A stretch of DNA of 64,000 nt from Muribaculaceae bacterium (GTDB taxonomy: Bacteria > Bacteroidota > Bacteroidia > Bacteroidales > Muribaculaceae), in assembly GCA_022509065.1 (NCBI GenBank), contig JAFLTY010000001.1:62001-126000 (forward strand). Reading direction: 5' to 3'. Below, piece after piece: positions 8,527 through 17,511 of this stretch. Numbering within the stretch: the stretch's first letter is position 1; each line of letters begins with the position of its first letter. Both the position numbers and the translations under genes were made by a program. The notes beneath the pieces were generated by a model. That model was not told the origin of the DNA. It did not search any database and was given only the letters and a program-made list of their open reading frames with translations.

Positions 8527-9939
8527 TTAATCACAATTAAGGCAGTTTTCTAAAGCATCAAATAGCAAAGAGGCGAGTTTTTTGCCACCTTTAGCATTTA
8601 TGTGGATATAATCAGGATTGACTAACCCTTCATTGCGCCAATCAACTATCGAGTTTTCACCACCCATGGCCTCACGCATATCCCAAAATAGAATTTTGCA
8701 TTGTCGGGCAGCCTCGCGTTGAGCCGCCACCATTGCATTAACCGTCGGCAATGACTTTATCTCCGTACCAGATTTTTGGCCGCGGTCTCCTGTTGAAAGC
8801 ATCAGAATGTCAGCATTGGGATAACATCTTTTCAGGGTGGTTACGACGCGTTCCATTACTTTACCATATCCGGAATAGTCGGTTTGTTGTGAGGAAAGAG
8901 CATTTATTCCGTATTCCAAGATAATAAGGTCGTAGTCTATGTACTTACGTAACTCCTGGGCACGGTCAACAGAAAGCAGACGGTGAGTCTGCCCCGAATT
9001 TCCACGCATTGACATATTGTCTACAGCTATACCGTTAGTTCCATCAAGATAAACACCAAGTAAATCTATCCCTGGACTCACGTTAATCTTGACAGATGTT
9101 GTCTCGTCGTCCATTTCAACTGCCTGAACATGAGAAGAAGGCTCGACATCATAAGTCTGTTCTCCCTTATCTGCTGTTACCGTTAAGGCTCCTCCGTTTG
9201 GCGCAACAAAAACCACGGTTGTGTGTTGCCATGAATCAAGGTGTTGCAGTCGGTTCACACCTTTATATTTGATTTTTGCTCCTTCGCCTGAAGTATAATA
9301 CTCCCCTTGGATTATCCTCATGTCTGTCGGCGCGTCAGTTCTTATCTCATGTCGTGTCCACCCGGAGCTCTCCTGTCGGACAGAAGTTCTGAAACCTGGT
9401 ATATCTGTATAAGCAGCCAGATACCCTACTCCACAGCCTGTGTATTTGTTTTGTAAGAGTTCGCGCAAGTTCATAGTCAGGATATCACCTTCAATGTACG
9501 AATCGCCAATGACGGCAATACGTGCCGGCCTCGATGATGAATTCAAAATTGCTCGTTTCAAGTTAGTTAACCCCGAATGATTTTCTGTATAATCTTCAAA
9601 AAGAACTATTCCTTGTGGAGAAATATTGGCTGAAGTTACATATTCCTTAATAGGTTCATCGACAAGTATCTCCTGATCCGGGGTAACCGGCATAATCTCT
9701 TCCGGTTCGTTCTCTTCGGCTTCGTTTATTTCGGCAAGTGCAGCTTCGAGCTCGGGATCAATCATTTCATTGGCTGTGACCTTTATGGTGTTTAGGCTCA
9801 AGTCAGAGAACAGGCCGTAATCCTTTAGCTTATTGCCTGAAATGTTAGACCATGGCACGAAAGACATGATGAAAAGTAGCAAGATTGCCCCTGCTATGAT
9901 AATAAACGCGCTTCCCGAACCGTCTTTTTTCATCGTCAC
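8527..9939 (-). CDS. SGNH hydrolase-like membrane-anchored protein
   Basis: 470 residues. A single transmembrane segment lies near residues 11-28 (AFIIIAGAILLLFIMSF), followed by an acidic linker (residues about 60-110). Residues about 140-470 form an SGNH domain: VIGDSYIEGD (Ser about 146), LEYGINAL (Asn of block III) and DYIHINAKG (block V Asp and His, about 444). It is a divergent relative of the next gene downstream, with the same domain plan. The two differ enough to suggest non-redundant roles, for example transferase versus esterase, but this is inference. It starts 7 bases after the upstream isochorismate synthase ends. Confidence 0.85.
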   Translation of the reverse strand: MTMKKDGSGSAFIIIAGAILLLFIMSFVPWSNISGNKLKDYGLFSDLSLNTIKVTANEMIDPELEAALAEINEAEENEPEEIMPVTPDQEILVDEPIKEYVTSANISPQGIVLFEDYTENHSGLTNLKRAILNSSSRPARIAVIGDSYIEGDILTMNLRELLQNKYTGCGVGYLAAYTDIPGFRTSVRQESSGWTRHEIRTDAPTDMRIIQGEYYTSGEGAKIKYKGVNRLQHLDSWQHTTVVFVAPNGGALTVTADKGEQTYDVEPSSHVQAVEMDDETTSVKINVSPGIDLLGVYLDGTNGIAVDNMSMRGNSGQTHRLLSVDRAQELRKYIDYDLIILEYGINALSSQQTDYSGYGKVMERVVTTLKRCYPNADILMLSTGDRGQKSGTEIKSLPTVNAMVAAQREAARQCKILFWDMREAMGGENSIVDWRNEGLVNPDYIHINAKGGKKLASLLFDALENCLNCD

Positions 9940-9946
9940 GAAAGCA

Positions 9947-10966
9947 TTATTCTTTTATTTCGTCAAAAGGAACCATAAAATCTTTTCCGAGTACTGTTCT
10001 TAGTACATGCGATTTATCAAGATATTCTTTTTTCTCCGACTCATAATCAGACTCCTCTGTTATTCCACATCCGCAGTATATATTCATATCATAGTCATTT
10101 AACACGTCTATACAAGCACACCTCAAAATGACATAAGCCGTGAGAGAGCCGTCCGGGGAACAGACTGTCACATAACCGGCAAAAAAATTCCTTTTGTGAG
10201 TTTCCAATTCACTAATATTTTTTTTGGCAAAGTCCACCGGATAACCAAGAATAGCCGGAGTTGGATATATAGCGTCAATCAGTTGGTCTGCGTTGATATC
10301 TCGAGGAACATCTGCACTTATATCGGTACATATATGCTCGATATGACAACTTCTACGTGTACGTGGTTCTCCAACATTGACATTCAGCCCTAACGTTCGC
10401 CATTCTCTGACAATATGATCGGTCACAATCTGCTGCTCATTTTTGTTTTTGTCATCCCAAGCTGTGTTTTTCTCACCTACCCTCCTGGTTCCCGCCAAGG
10501 CTATTGTCGAAGCTTTGCCTTCTTTCAAGGATAAAAGAAGTTCAGGAGTTGCAGACACCCAGATTTGACCCGGAGTGGCCTGCATGATGAAGCAAAAATT
10601 CTCCTTATTCAGTTCAAAAAATTCATTGATTCTCTCAATAAGATTTTCTCTATCGCTATTACCACGAAATACACAAGACACTACTGTCTTACCACCACCG
10701 AGTTTCTTATGACGATTAATGACCGTACTTACTGCCATTTTCAAATCCTCTGATCGCGTACCAGCTTCCAATGTCAACCTTTTGGAGTCATAATCCAATA
10801 CATCTTTAGCGCCATTAGACTTAGCTCCGAATTCATTGATTTTAAAGATATATCCGTTTTCTCCGGCTATATGAAAGACGTCTTCACCGGGAAATCTGAA
10901 GACGGCGAAATTATTTCTTTTGTCAATACAATTTTGGATATATTCTTTAACTTTAAGGGGGAACAT
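9947..10966 (-). CDS. menF: Isochorismate synthase
   Basis: 339 residues, the C-terminal chorismate-binding fold. The recognisable blocks are LAGTRRVG (about residues 180-187), an ELETHKRNFFAGYV stretch with the conserved pattern before the G-Y strand, VILRCACI and the CGITEESDYESE metal-binding block near the end. Reaction: chorismate to isochorismate, the first committed step of menaquinone (or siderophore) synthesis. Length is a little below the usual 360-400, mainly at the N-terminus. No other men genes are in the window. It sits in the same leftward run as rodA (23 bases upstream) and the SGNH genes (7 bases downstream). Assignment to MenF over EntC or PchA rests on the phylum's known menaquinone metabolism. 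Confidence 0.85.
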   Translation of the reverse strand: MFPLKVKEYIQNCIDKRNNFAVFRFPGEDVFHIAGENGYIFKINEFGAKSNGAKDVLDYDSKRLTLEAGTRSEDLKMAVSTVINRHKKLGGGKTVVSCVFRGNSDRENLIERINEFFELNKENFCFIMQATPGQIWVSATPELLLSLKEGKASTIALAGTRRVGEKNTAWDDKNKNEQQIVTDHIVREWRTLGLNVNVGEPRTRRSCHIEHICTDISADVPRDINADQLIDAIYPTPAILGYPVDFAKKNISELETHKRNFFAGYVTVCSPDGSLTAYVILRCACIDVLNDYDMNIYCGCGITEESDYESEKKEYLDKSHVLRTVLGKDFMVPFDEIKE

Positions 10967-10989
10967 AGTGTCAATTCAACAGCACAAAT

Positions 10990-12468
10990 TTAATATGTCA
11001 ACACATTTTTGCGACCCGCGTCTATTCGTAAGAGTATAAACAGCAAAATGGTGAAAGCCCAAAGCGAGGAACCGCCATAACTGAAAAAAGGCAAAGGTAT
11101 GCCTATCACCGGACACAAACCTATCACCATACCTATATTTATACAAAAATGAAATATAAAAAATGCCGCTACACAATAAGCATACACTCGGCCGAAAGTG
11201 GTTGGTTGTCGTTCGGCTATGTTTATCACTCTTAAAATCAACAAAAGAAAGAGAGCCATTACACTCATGGTTCCAATGAAACCTTCTTCCTCTCCTATGG
11301 TGCAAAAAATAAAGTCTGTATGTTGTTCCGGTACATATTTAAGCTTGGTTTGCGTTCCGTTTAAAAAACCTTTTCCGGTAAGTCCACCTGAACCGATGGC
11401 TATTTTAGACTGATTCACGTTGTAACCGGCGCCTCTTAAGTCTTGCTCCATTCCAAGAGCCACTTTAATACGTAACTGCTGATGAGGCTGTAACTGTTCG
11501 AAAGCGAAATTTACCGAGAAAAGAAAAACAATTGACAACAAGGCTGTTGCCGCCGGTATACAAAGACTGTAATTACGTTCCTTTATGGCCTCTATTAAAA
11601 GATATGCTGTTGCTAAACCTATCATACCAAGCATAATAGGCAACCCGGGAATCTCCACCGAAAATAAAGTCGCAAGTATCCAAAGTACTGCACCTCCGAA
11701 AGCAAAGAATCCAATAACATTTCCAGCGATTCTCACACGCTTCGGCGTATTGCCTTTTATTATGACCATAACAGACATGACTGCCATAATAAGAACAAAG
11801 ACCCAAAACTTTCCCTCGGAAATCCCTATTATTTCAGTGTCGGAATATTTAAGTCCAAGCACAAAAACTACAACTCCGAAAAGCACGCTGAATAATATCA
11901 AACCACTCATTCCTTCCCTATATAATACGAAGAACAGCGCTAAAAAGGTTAGTGCCGAGCCTGTTTCCTGCTGCAGCAAGATAAGACAAACCGGCAATAG
12001 AATGATTACACAAGCGCGAATATAATTCGAGAACTTTGCGTTAAGAGAGAAACCGTACTGACTAAACAATTTGGCTAAAGCAAGCGCAGTGGCGAACTTC
12101 GCGAATTCGGCCGGCTGCAGACTCATCGGACCGAAAACAAGCCATGATCGGGAACCTTTGATATCTGGTGCTATAAAAGGTGTTATCAGTAATATTACTG
12201 TAACAAGTACATATATGGGAAATGCATAAGTTTCGTACATCCTGGTGTCAAAAAGCAATAACACGAAACCAATGAAAAACGCCATCAAAATCCATCGGAT
12301 CTGTTTACCGGAAAATTCATCAAAACTGAAAATAGAAGCCTGGTCAAAATCGTAACTGGCAGCAAATATACTAACTACTCCAGCAAGCACCATAATGACA
12401 TACAGGATGATTGTGAACCAGTCAAGGTTTTTAAACAAAGATGATGTATTTATTCTACTGCCCGGCAT
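10990..12468 (-). CDS. rodA: Rod shape-determining protein RodA, SEDS peptidoglycan glycosyltransferase
   Basis: 492 residues with about ten hydrophobic segments. SEDS signatures are visible: GSRSWLVFGPMSLQPAEFAK (about residues 105-124), ALGMEQDLRGAGYNVNQSKIAIGSGGL in the second half (family WH.yQ..qSkiAigsGgl region) and QHTDFIFCTIGEEEGFIG. RodA polymerises glycan strands during elongation together with the class B PBP encoded 20 bases upstream. The protein is about 100 residues longer than E. coli RodA because of an extra membrane stretch in the middle (about residues 220-320), which is common in this phylum. Confidence 0.96.
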   Translation of the reverse strand: MPGSRINTSSLFKNLDWFTIILYVIMVLAGVVSIFAASYDFDQASIFSFDEFSGKQIRWILMAFFIGFVLLLFDTRMYETYAFPIYVLVTVILLITPFIAPDIKGSRSWLVFGPMSLQPAEFAKFATALALAKLFSQYGFSLNAKFSNYIRACVIILLPVCLILLQQETGSALTFLALFFVLYREGMSGLILFSVLFGVVVFVLGLKYSDTEIIGISEGKFWVFVLIMAVMSVMVIIKGNTPKRVRIAGNVIGFFAFGGAVLWILATLFSVEIPGLPIMLGMIGLATAYLLIEAIKERNYSLCIPAATALLSIVFLFSVNFAFEQLQPHQQLRIKVALGMEQDLRGAGYNVNQSKIAIGSGGLTGKGFLNGTQTKLKYVPEQHTDFIFCTIGEEEGFIGTMSVMALFLLLILRVINIAERQPTTFGRVYAYCVAAFFIFHFCINIGMVIGLCPVIGIPLPFFSYGGSSLWAFTILLFILLRIDAGRKNVLTY

Positions 12469-12488
12469 CTTTAAATTGACCTAATTTC

Positions 12489-14342
12489 TTATTTATAATA
12501 TAAAGACGAACTCAACATTTGTTCTTCCATATATTTTCTGCCGGGAGATATTTCTCCGGTCAGATATTTTTCCATGACCAAACTGCCGATAGGCACTCCG
12601 TAAACGGCACCGAAGCCGGCGTTTTCAACATACACTGCCACAGCTATTCTGGGATCGTTATAAGGCGCGAATCCCATAAACGCTGAGTGGTCTTTTCCAT
12701 GTGGATTTTGCGCAGTACCTGTTTTTCCAGCGACTTCTATACCAGGAAGAGCCGCGCGTCTGCATGTACCACCTGTTACCGCCATACGCATTCCTTCAGC
12801 AACAGAACTATAATAGCGTTCATCGACCGTAGGAACCCTTTTTATATAATAGTCATCAGGCATAACAGTGTCTTGAATGGCTTTAACCACATGCGGAGTA
12901 ATAAACCATCCTCGGTTGGCAATAGTTGCGGCCAGATTGGCTATCTGCAACGGCGTCGCCAATATTTCGCCCTGTCCTATAGAAACAGATATGATAGTAT
13001 TGGCGCTCCAGCGTCCTTCGCCATACCATTTATTATAAAACGCTTCGTTTGGTATAAAACCACGACTTTCGCCAGGAAGGTCAACACCCAGTCTATATCC
13101 GTATCCCATCGACACTAAATGTTTTTTCCATACCTCGAATGCATTTGCCGATGACCCGTATTTTTGCCGGCGATCTATCATTGCTTTAAATCCCCAGCAG
13201 AAAAAAGCGTTACACGATGTCTGAAGAGCCGGTAATAAGGTAAGAGGACTTCCATGAGTATGACATCCCACTCTCAAGCCACCATTTATATAACCATGCG
13301 CACATGGATACGCTGTACCAAGAGTGATAATGTTTTCCTGTTGTAAAATCAAACCTTGGGTTGGTTTAAAGGTCGATCCAGGAGGATATGCTGCTTGTAT
13401 CGAACGGTCAAAAAGGGGCTTGGCCGGGTCTTTGGCAAGGTCAGCATAGTTTTTCCCTCTTTGTCTGCCTACCAATAGCGATGGATCGTAACAGGGAGAT
13501 GTTACCAAACATAATATCTCTCCGGTTTCCGGCTCTATGGCTACAACAGCCCCTCGTTTACCAACCATTAACGATTCGGCGTATTGTTGCAGGTTGATAT
13601 CTATCGATAATGTAAGATCACGCCCGGCAACAGGTGCCACATCTTCAGCCCCGTCTTCGTATCTCCCTTGAATGCGACCGTTTGCATCACGAATGAGTAT
13701 TTCGGCTCCTTTTATACCCCGAAGATACTCGTCATAACTTTTTTCTACGCCTAAGTCACCCGTATAATCGCCGGGCGAGAAATACGGGTCGCGTTCTATG
13801 TCCGAAGCGTTTACCTCCCTGATATTTCCAAGCACGTTGGCTGCCGAGCCATAGTTATATTGTCTTAATACCCTTTTTTGTATATAGAATCCCGGAAACC
13901 TATAAAGTTTTTCCTGCAGACGGCCGTAATCCGTTGCCGACAAATGAGTCATCAAAACTTGCGGCGTATATGTAGAATAACCGGGATTTAGACGCTTGTC
14001 TTTCATATCGGCGAACCTTTTCTCAAGCTGTTCACGGCTTATGTTAAGGGTGTGACAGAAGTCTACAGTATCAAATTCTTTGACGTCACGCGGTATAAGC
14101 ATGACGTCATAGGCCGGCTGATTGAACACGACCAGCTCACCGTTACGGTCCTTGATAAGACCACGCGAGGGATATATGGTCTTTTTCAGAAAGGCATTGC
14201 TGTCGGCAGATTTTTTATAACTGCTGTCATTAATCTGCAAGTCAAAGAGCTGAATGGCGTAAATTAACGCAATTGCAATCACGAAACCGCAGATGACATA
14301 TTTCCGCTTTTCCAGTTTATAGTCTTTTCTCACGTCTGGCAA
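12489..14342 (-). CDS. mrdA: Penicillin-binding protein 2 (class B transpeptidase)
   Basis: 617 residues. One N-terminal membrane anchor (about 15-32), a dimerisation domain, then the transpeptidase domain with active-site STFK (Ser about 324), SCN (about 376) and KTGTAQ (about 538). All three penicillin-binding motifs are intact. It cross-links peptidoglycan made by RodA, whose gene follows after 20 bases. Its start overlaps the end of mreD by 26 bases, so the two are probably translationally coupled. Length matches PBP2 family members (about 600-650). Confidence 0.97.
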   Translation of the reverse strand: MPDVRKDYKLEKRKYVICGFVIAIALIYAIQLFDLQINDSSYKKSADSNAFLKKTIYPSRGLIKDRNGELVVFNQPAYDVMLIPRDVKEFDTVDFCHTLNISREQLEKRFADMKDKRLNPGYSTYTPQVLMTHLSATDYGRLQEKLYRFPGFYIQKRVLRQYNYGSAANVLGNIREVNASDIERDPYFSPGDYTGDLGVEKSYDEYLRGIKGAEILIRDANGRIQGRYEDGAEDVAPVAGRDLTLSIDINLQQYAESLMVGKRGAVVAIEPETGEILCLVTSPCYDPSLLVGRQRGKNYADLAKDPAKPLFDRSIQAAYPPGSTFKPTQGLILQQENIITLGTAYPCAHGYINGGLRVGCHTHGSPLTLLPALQTSCNAFFCWGFKAMIDRRQKYGSSANAFEVWKKHLVSMGYGYRLGVDLPGESRGFIPNEAFYNKWYGEGRWSANTIISVSIGQGEILATPLQIANLAATIANRGWFITPHVVKAIQDTVMPDDYYIKRVPTVDERYYSSVAEGMRMAVTGGTCRRAALPGIEVAGKTGTAQNPHGKDHSAFMGFAPYNDPRIAVAVYVENAGFGAVYGVPIGSLVMEKYLTGEISPGRKYMEEQMLSSSLYYK

Positions 14343-14838
14343 GTGTTAAACTGTCAATTGCATAGATGACCGTCAACGTAAACGCTGCCGATGCTAAAAT
14401 ACGCGTCATTAGCCTTGTAATGGGTGCGTGCCCGACGGATTCCACCAAAAAATACACCGTTGAATATAATAGCACAAGTGTGACCATATATTTGAAATAG
14501 TTCAAAGCACCCATTGTGGCTATACAAAGTCTTCGTCCGGCATAATCTTCGTCTCCGGGGACATAAAGATGATATAACGGTTTGCGTAGAAAACAACAAA
14601 TTGTGCATGTTAAAGCATTAAGCCCGGCAGTATCCTGAAAAACATCAACGCTTAAACCCAGAACAAAACCGATTGTCAACATAGCGTTGGTGCTTATGGT
14701 GATTGGAAGCTCGACTATAAGGTAAAGGAAAACAAATGCCACAGCCGTGTTCCAAAGCACCAGATTATTGAATATAATAGCCTGACATAATATAAGGACT
14801 ATAAACAACAAAATATTATTTAAAACCGATTTTGACAC
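14317..14838 (-). CDS. mreD: Rod shape-determining protein MreD
   Basis: 173 residues, five to six predicted membrane helices with few charged residues, typical size and hydropathy of MreD. Sequence conservation is weak in this family, so the call relies strongly on position between mreC and mrdA in the canonical mreBCD-mrdA-rodA order. The product is a membrane partner in the elongation complex linking MreC to PBP2/RodA. Confidence 0.88.
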   Translation of the reverse strand: MSKSVLNNILLFIVLILCQAIIFNNLVLWNTAVAFVFLYLIVELPITISTNAMLTIGFVLGLSVDVFQDTAGLNALTCTICCFLRKPLYHLYVPGDEDYAGRRLCIATMGALNYFKYMVTLVLLYSTVYFLVESVGHAPITRLMTRILASAAFTLTVIYAIDSLTLARREKRL

Positions 14839-14897
14839 AGGCTATTTATGTTTTGTTTACTGCTATGATTGTCTAAATGAAAACGGATTTCACGATT

Positions 14898-15746
14898 TTA
14901 TCTTTCCTCTTTCTCGTCTTTTTCGAGGTCGTTGATTTCTTCTGCAAGGTAATTTTTGACGACTTGTACATTATCTAACGAGGAAAAATCAGCCAATAAT
15001 CTAATTCTGAGCGAAAATAAGTTCTCGGTTGGCACGCGAGTATCAGTTTCTATCACTCCTACCGGTATTCCTGCGGGAAAAACCGCTGAATAACCGCTTG
15101 TTACCACTGTATCACCTTTCTGATATACAGTGTGACGCGGCAACTCTTCCAACATTGCGTAACGGGGATCTTCTCCATCCCAAACCAGCGAGCCGAAATT
15201 ACCGCTATCCTGAATGCGACATGACAAACGGAACTGCGGATTAAGCAATGATATAACCCTTGAAGCGTGAGGACCTACCACATTCACGACACCCACTACT
15301 CCGTTCTGGTCTATAACTCCCATTTCAGGTGCTATACCGTCTAAACTGCCGCGGTTTATCGTAATATAGTTCTGTGGACGAGTCACACTGTTTTTAATAA
15401 CTCTTCCCACTATGAAATCATAAGGTTTCAATACCTCCCATGTCGTGATGGTATCTTCGGCAAGTTTCGCGTTTAGGTAGTTTATGCGAGCTTGCATTTC
15501 TTCTACTTGTTCCTGTAACACCGCATTGCGTCGATTGAGCGTTTCGTTACTTTCTCTAAGATTAAAGTATGACGAAACCCCTCCGAAAAAATCATATACT
15601 GACGATGTCACCGCATTGGCCGATGTCATATATATGCTTTGATGCAATGCACTTCCGCTCACAAGCATTACTATGCTTACGACACTATAAATCGCAAACA
15701 CGAACCATTTTGAATAGCGTATGAAAAAATCTATTAATTCGCGCAC
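14898..15746 (-). CDS. mreC: Rod shape-determining protein MreC
   Basis: 282 residues: one N-terminal membrane helix (about 13-33), a coiled coil (about 65-100, ETLNRRNAVLQEQVEEMQAR) and two beta-barrel periplasmic domains containing the family pattern NGVVGVVNVVGPHASRVISL (about 148-167). It scaffolds the elongation complex in the periplasm. It is separated from mreB by 104 bases, the longest gap in the cluster. That gap contains a possible own promoter box (TATTTTTG, 15788-15781) and a weak inverted repeat. Confidence 0.94.
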   Translation of the reverse strand: MRELIDFFIRYSKWFVFAIYSVVSIVMLVSGSALHQSIYMTSANAVTSSVYDFFGGVSSYFNLRESNETLNRRNAVLQEQVEEMQARINYLNAKLAEDTITTWEVLKPYDFIVGRVIKNSVTRPQNYITINRGSLDGIAPEMGVIDQNGVVGVVNVVGPHASRVISLLNPQFRLSCRIQDSGNFGSLVWDGEDPRYAMLEELPRHTVYQKGDTVVTSGYSAVFPAGIPVGVIETDTRVPTENLFSLRIRLLADFSSLDNVQVVKNYLAEEINDLEKDEKEER

Positions 15747-15780
15747 AATCTTTTCACGCTATAAATTTTTTCTTGTCTGT

Positions 15781-15835
15781 CAAAAATACTTTTTCTTTGG
15801 GAAAGTTTATCGGCTGTTTTTCACAAGTCGATAAA
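15781..15835 (-). promoter_or_regulatory. mreB-mreC gap: possible -7 box and small inverted repeat
   Basis: TATTTTTG on the minus strand at 15788-15781 fits TAnnTTTG and lies 35 bases before the mreC start, but no convincing -33 element precedes it. TTTATCG (15806-15812) and CGATAAA (15829-15835) form a 7-bp inverted repeat just upstream. This could let mreC and downstream genes be set independently of mreB. Confidence 0.3.
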
Positions 15836-15850
15836 TGCAATTGTCTTTTC

Positions 15851-16870
15851 TTAACGTATAAGGAAAGAGAATTTATCGATGTTCTTCAAAGCCTCTCCCG
15901 TACCTTTTGCTACGGCTAAGAGTGGATTTTCGGCCACATGGAACTGTATACCTATTTTGTCGGTAAGACGTTTGTCAAGCCCACGTATCAAAGCACCACC
16001 ACCTGCCAACCATATACCGTTCTTCACTATATCGGCATATAGCTCGGGAGGAGTTTGCTCAAGCGCCTCGAGCACTGAAGTCTCTATCTTGTTTATTGTT
16101 TTATCAATACAGTGACATACTTCCTGATAACTCACAGGAATCTCCATGGGCAGTGCAGTCATTTGGTTGGGACCGCGTACTATAAAGTCTTCAGGGGGAT
16201 TGTCCAGATTTGTTATTGCTGCACCAACATGTATCTTGATTTGTTCAGCAGTGCGTGTACCAACTCTTACGTTGTGCGCACGTCTCATGTGGTTCAAGAT
16301 ATCTTCGGTCAGGTCGTTACCTGCTATTTTTATCGACTTGTTACTAACTATGCCACCAAGCGATATAACAGCGATTTCTGTCGTTCCTCCGCCTATATCG
16401 ACTATCATGTTACCTTCAGGAGCCTCTACGTCAAGTCCTATTCCCAATGCGGCGGCCATGGGTTCAAAAATCATACATACGTCTCGGCCACCAGCGTGGT
16501 CGGCAGAGTCTCGCACGGCTCTTATTTCCACTTCGCTCGCTCCGGATGGGATGCCAATTACCATACGTAAGGATGGCGTGAACCATTTCTTTTTGGAACT
16601 GGCTTTCTTTACAAAGCCACGTATCATAAGCTCGGCCGCGTTAAAGTCTGCTATTACTCCTTGTCGCAACGGCCTTATGGTGCGTATACCATCCGGCTCT
16701 TTGCCTTCCATCATTTGGGCTTCGGCTCCGAGGGCGATCAGTTTGTCAGTACGTTTGTCAAGTGCTACTATCGAAGGTTCATCAATAACTATCTTGTTAT
16801 TGTGAATAATTATGGTGTTGGCAGTGCCAAGATCGATTGCTATTTCTTTAGTTAGAGAGAAAAATCTCAT
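15851..16870 (-). CDS. mreB: Rod shape-determining protein MreB (bacterial actin)
   Basis: 339 residues, the usual length. Actin-fold nucleotide-binding blocks are visible: DLGTANTIIIH (about 13-23), DIGGGTTEIAVISLGGIV (about 158-175) and WLAGGGALIRGLD (about 287-299). MreB forms membrane-associated filaments that orient the elongation machinery. It is the first gene of the leftward cluster. A candidate promoter lies at 16962-16955. Confidence 0.98.
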   Translation of the reverse strand: MRFFSLTKEIAIDLGTANTIIIHNNKIVIDEPSIVALDKRTDKLIALGAEAQMMEGKEPDGIRTIRPLRQGVIADFNAAELMIRGFVKKASSKKKWFTPSLRMVIGIPSGASEVEIRAVRDSADHAGGRDVCMIFEPMAAALGIGLDVEAPEGNMIVDIGGGTTEIAVISLGGIVSNKSIKIAGNDLTEDILNHMRRAHNVRVGTRTAEQIKIHVGAAITNLDNPPEDFIVRGPNQMTALPMEIPVSYQEVCHCIDKTINKIETSVLEALEQTPPELYADIVKNGIWLAGGGALIRGLDKRLTDKIGIQFHVAENPLLAVAKGTGEALKNIDKFSFLIR

Positions 16871-16954
16871 GTCGTTCGGTTTATTATGATTGATGGTTTA
16901 TATCGAATATCTCGCTAATGGTGTTACAAAAAATTGCACACTTCGTTCAAAGCA

Positions 16955-16962
16955 CAAATTTA
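16955..16962 (-). promoter_or_regulatory. Candidate -7 box for the mreB cluster
   Basis: TAAATTTG on the minus strand fits TAnnTTTG and lies 85 bases before the mreB start. The -33 position is AT-rich without a clear TTTG, so the match is partial. Confidence 0.4.
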
Positions 16963-17048
16963 CGCAAAAACTCCGACATAATTAAAAGGAAATTTTTTTA
17001 ATTATGAAAAAGTTTTGTTTTTGTCGATAAATATTATTCTTCTATATC

Positions 17049-17390
17049 TCAGTTTTTGCGAGACGTGAGCGATTGCAATAATTCAGTAAGTTGATTCTTA
17101 ATTGTTTCAAGACGGTGAATTGCCTGATAACGTCTTGACACATTTTCTTTGTTTTTTCTTAACTGTTCCTGCGCCGCTTCTATTTTTAATCCTTTATCTT
17201 TTATAAGGTATTTTATTATTCTGACATTTTCGACATCGGTAGGAGTGTAGAGCCGGGTTCCTTTAGTTGTTCTCTTCGGTTTCAACAAATCGAACTGGCT
17301 CTCCCAAAAACGCAATGTAGATGCGGGCAAATCAAGCAACGCGCACACTTCGCTGATGCGGTAATATTTTTTATCAAGTTCTTTATCCAT
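17049..17390 (-). CDS. Small MerR-type transcriptional regulator
   Basis: 113 residues from the ATG at 17390. A longer frame reaching 17435 exists, but the MerR helix-turn-helix (YYRISEVCALLDLPASTLRF, about residues 9-28) starts just after this ATG. The wing follows (KGTRLYTPTDVENVRIIKYL). The rest is the helical dimerisation arm, and there is no effector-binding domain. Family knowledge: short MerR proteins of this form are conserved in Bacteroidota, and their targets are mostly unknown. The -7 box TATTTTTG (17405-17398) lies only 7 bases before the ATG, so the mRNA may have almost no leader. Confidence 0.88.
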   Translation of the reverse strand: MDKELDKKYYRISEVCALLDLPASTLRFWESQFDLLKPKRTTKGTRLYTPTDVENVRIIKYLIKDKGLKIEAAQEQLRKNKENVSRRYQAIHRLETIKNQLTELLQSLTSRKN

Positions 17391-17397
17391 TTGGTTA

Positions 17398-17405
17398 CAA
17401 AAATA
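17398..17405 (-). promoter_or_regulatory. -7 box immediately before the MerR-type gene
   Basis: TATTTTTG on the minus strand fits TAnnTTTG. Seven bases (TAACCAA) separate it from the ATG at 17390. A TTG at 17430-17428 is the only -33-like element, at a longer than usual 22-base spacing. Confidence 0.4.
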
Positions 17406-17492
17406 CTTATTAGGAGAGGATTTTACACAAGCCACATTAGTTAAAAAACCTTAAATAGCCAACTCTCTTAGCTTTCTTTTTCAAAAAAAAAT

Positions 17493-17500
17493 TACCTTTG
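17493..17500 (+). promoter_or_regulatory. -7 box of the tRNA-Leu promoter
   Basis: TACCTTTG fits TAnnTTTG and ends 12 bases before the mature tRNA 5' end, so transcription would begin about 5 bases upstream of the tRNA. The -33 region is T-rich (CTTTC) without an exact TTTG. Confidence 0.6.
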
Positions 17501-17511
17501 TAGCGCTCTTT

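Noticed and set aside
11585..12025. 146-codon rightward frame opposite rodA
   Set aside because: Same reason: antisense shadow of a membrane protein, no start signals.
16146..16805. 219-codon rightward frame opposite mreB
   Set aside because: It is the antisense of a highly conserved gene, has no promoter of its own and no recognisable domain.
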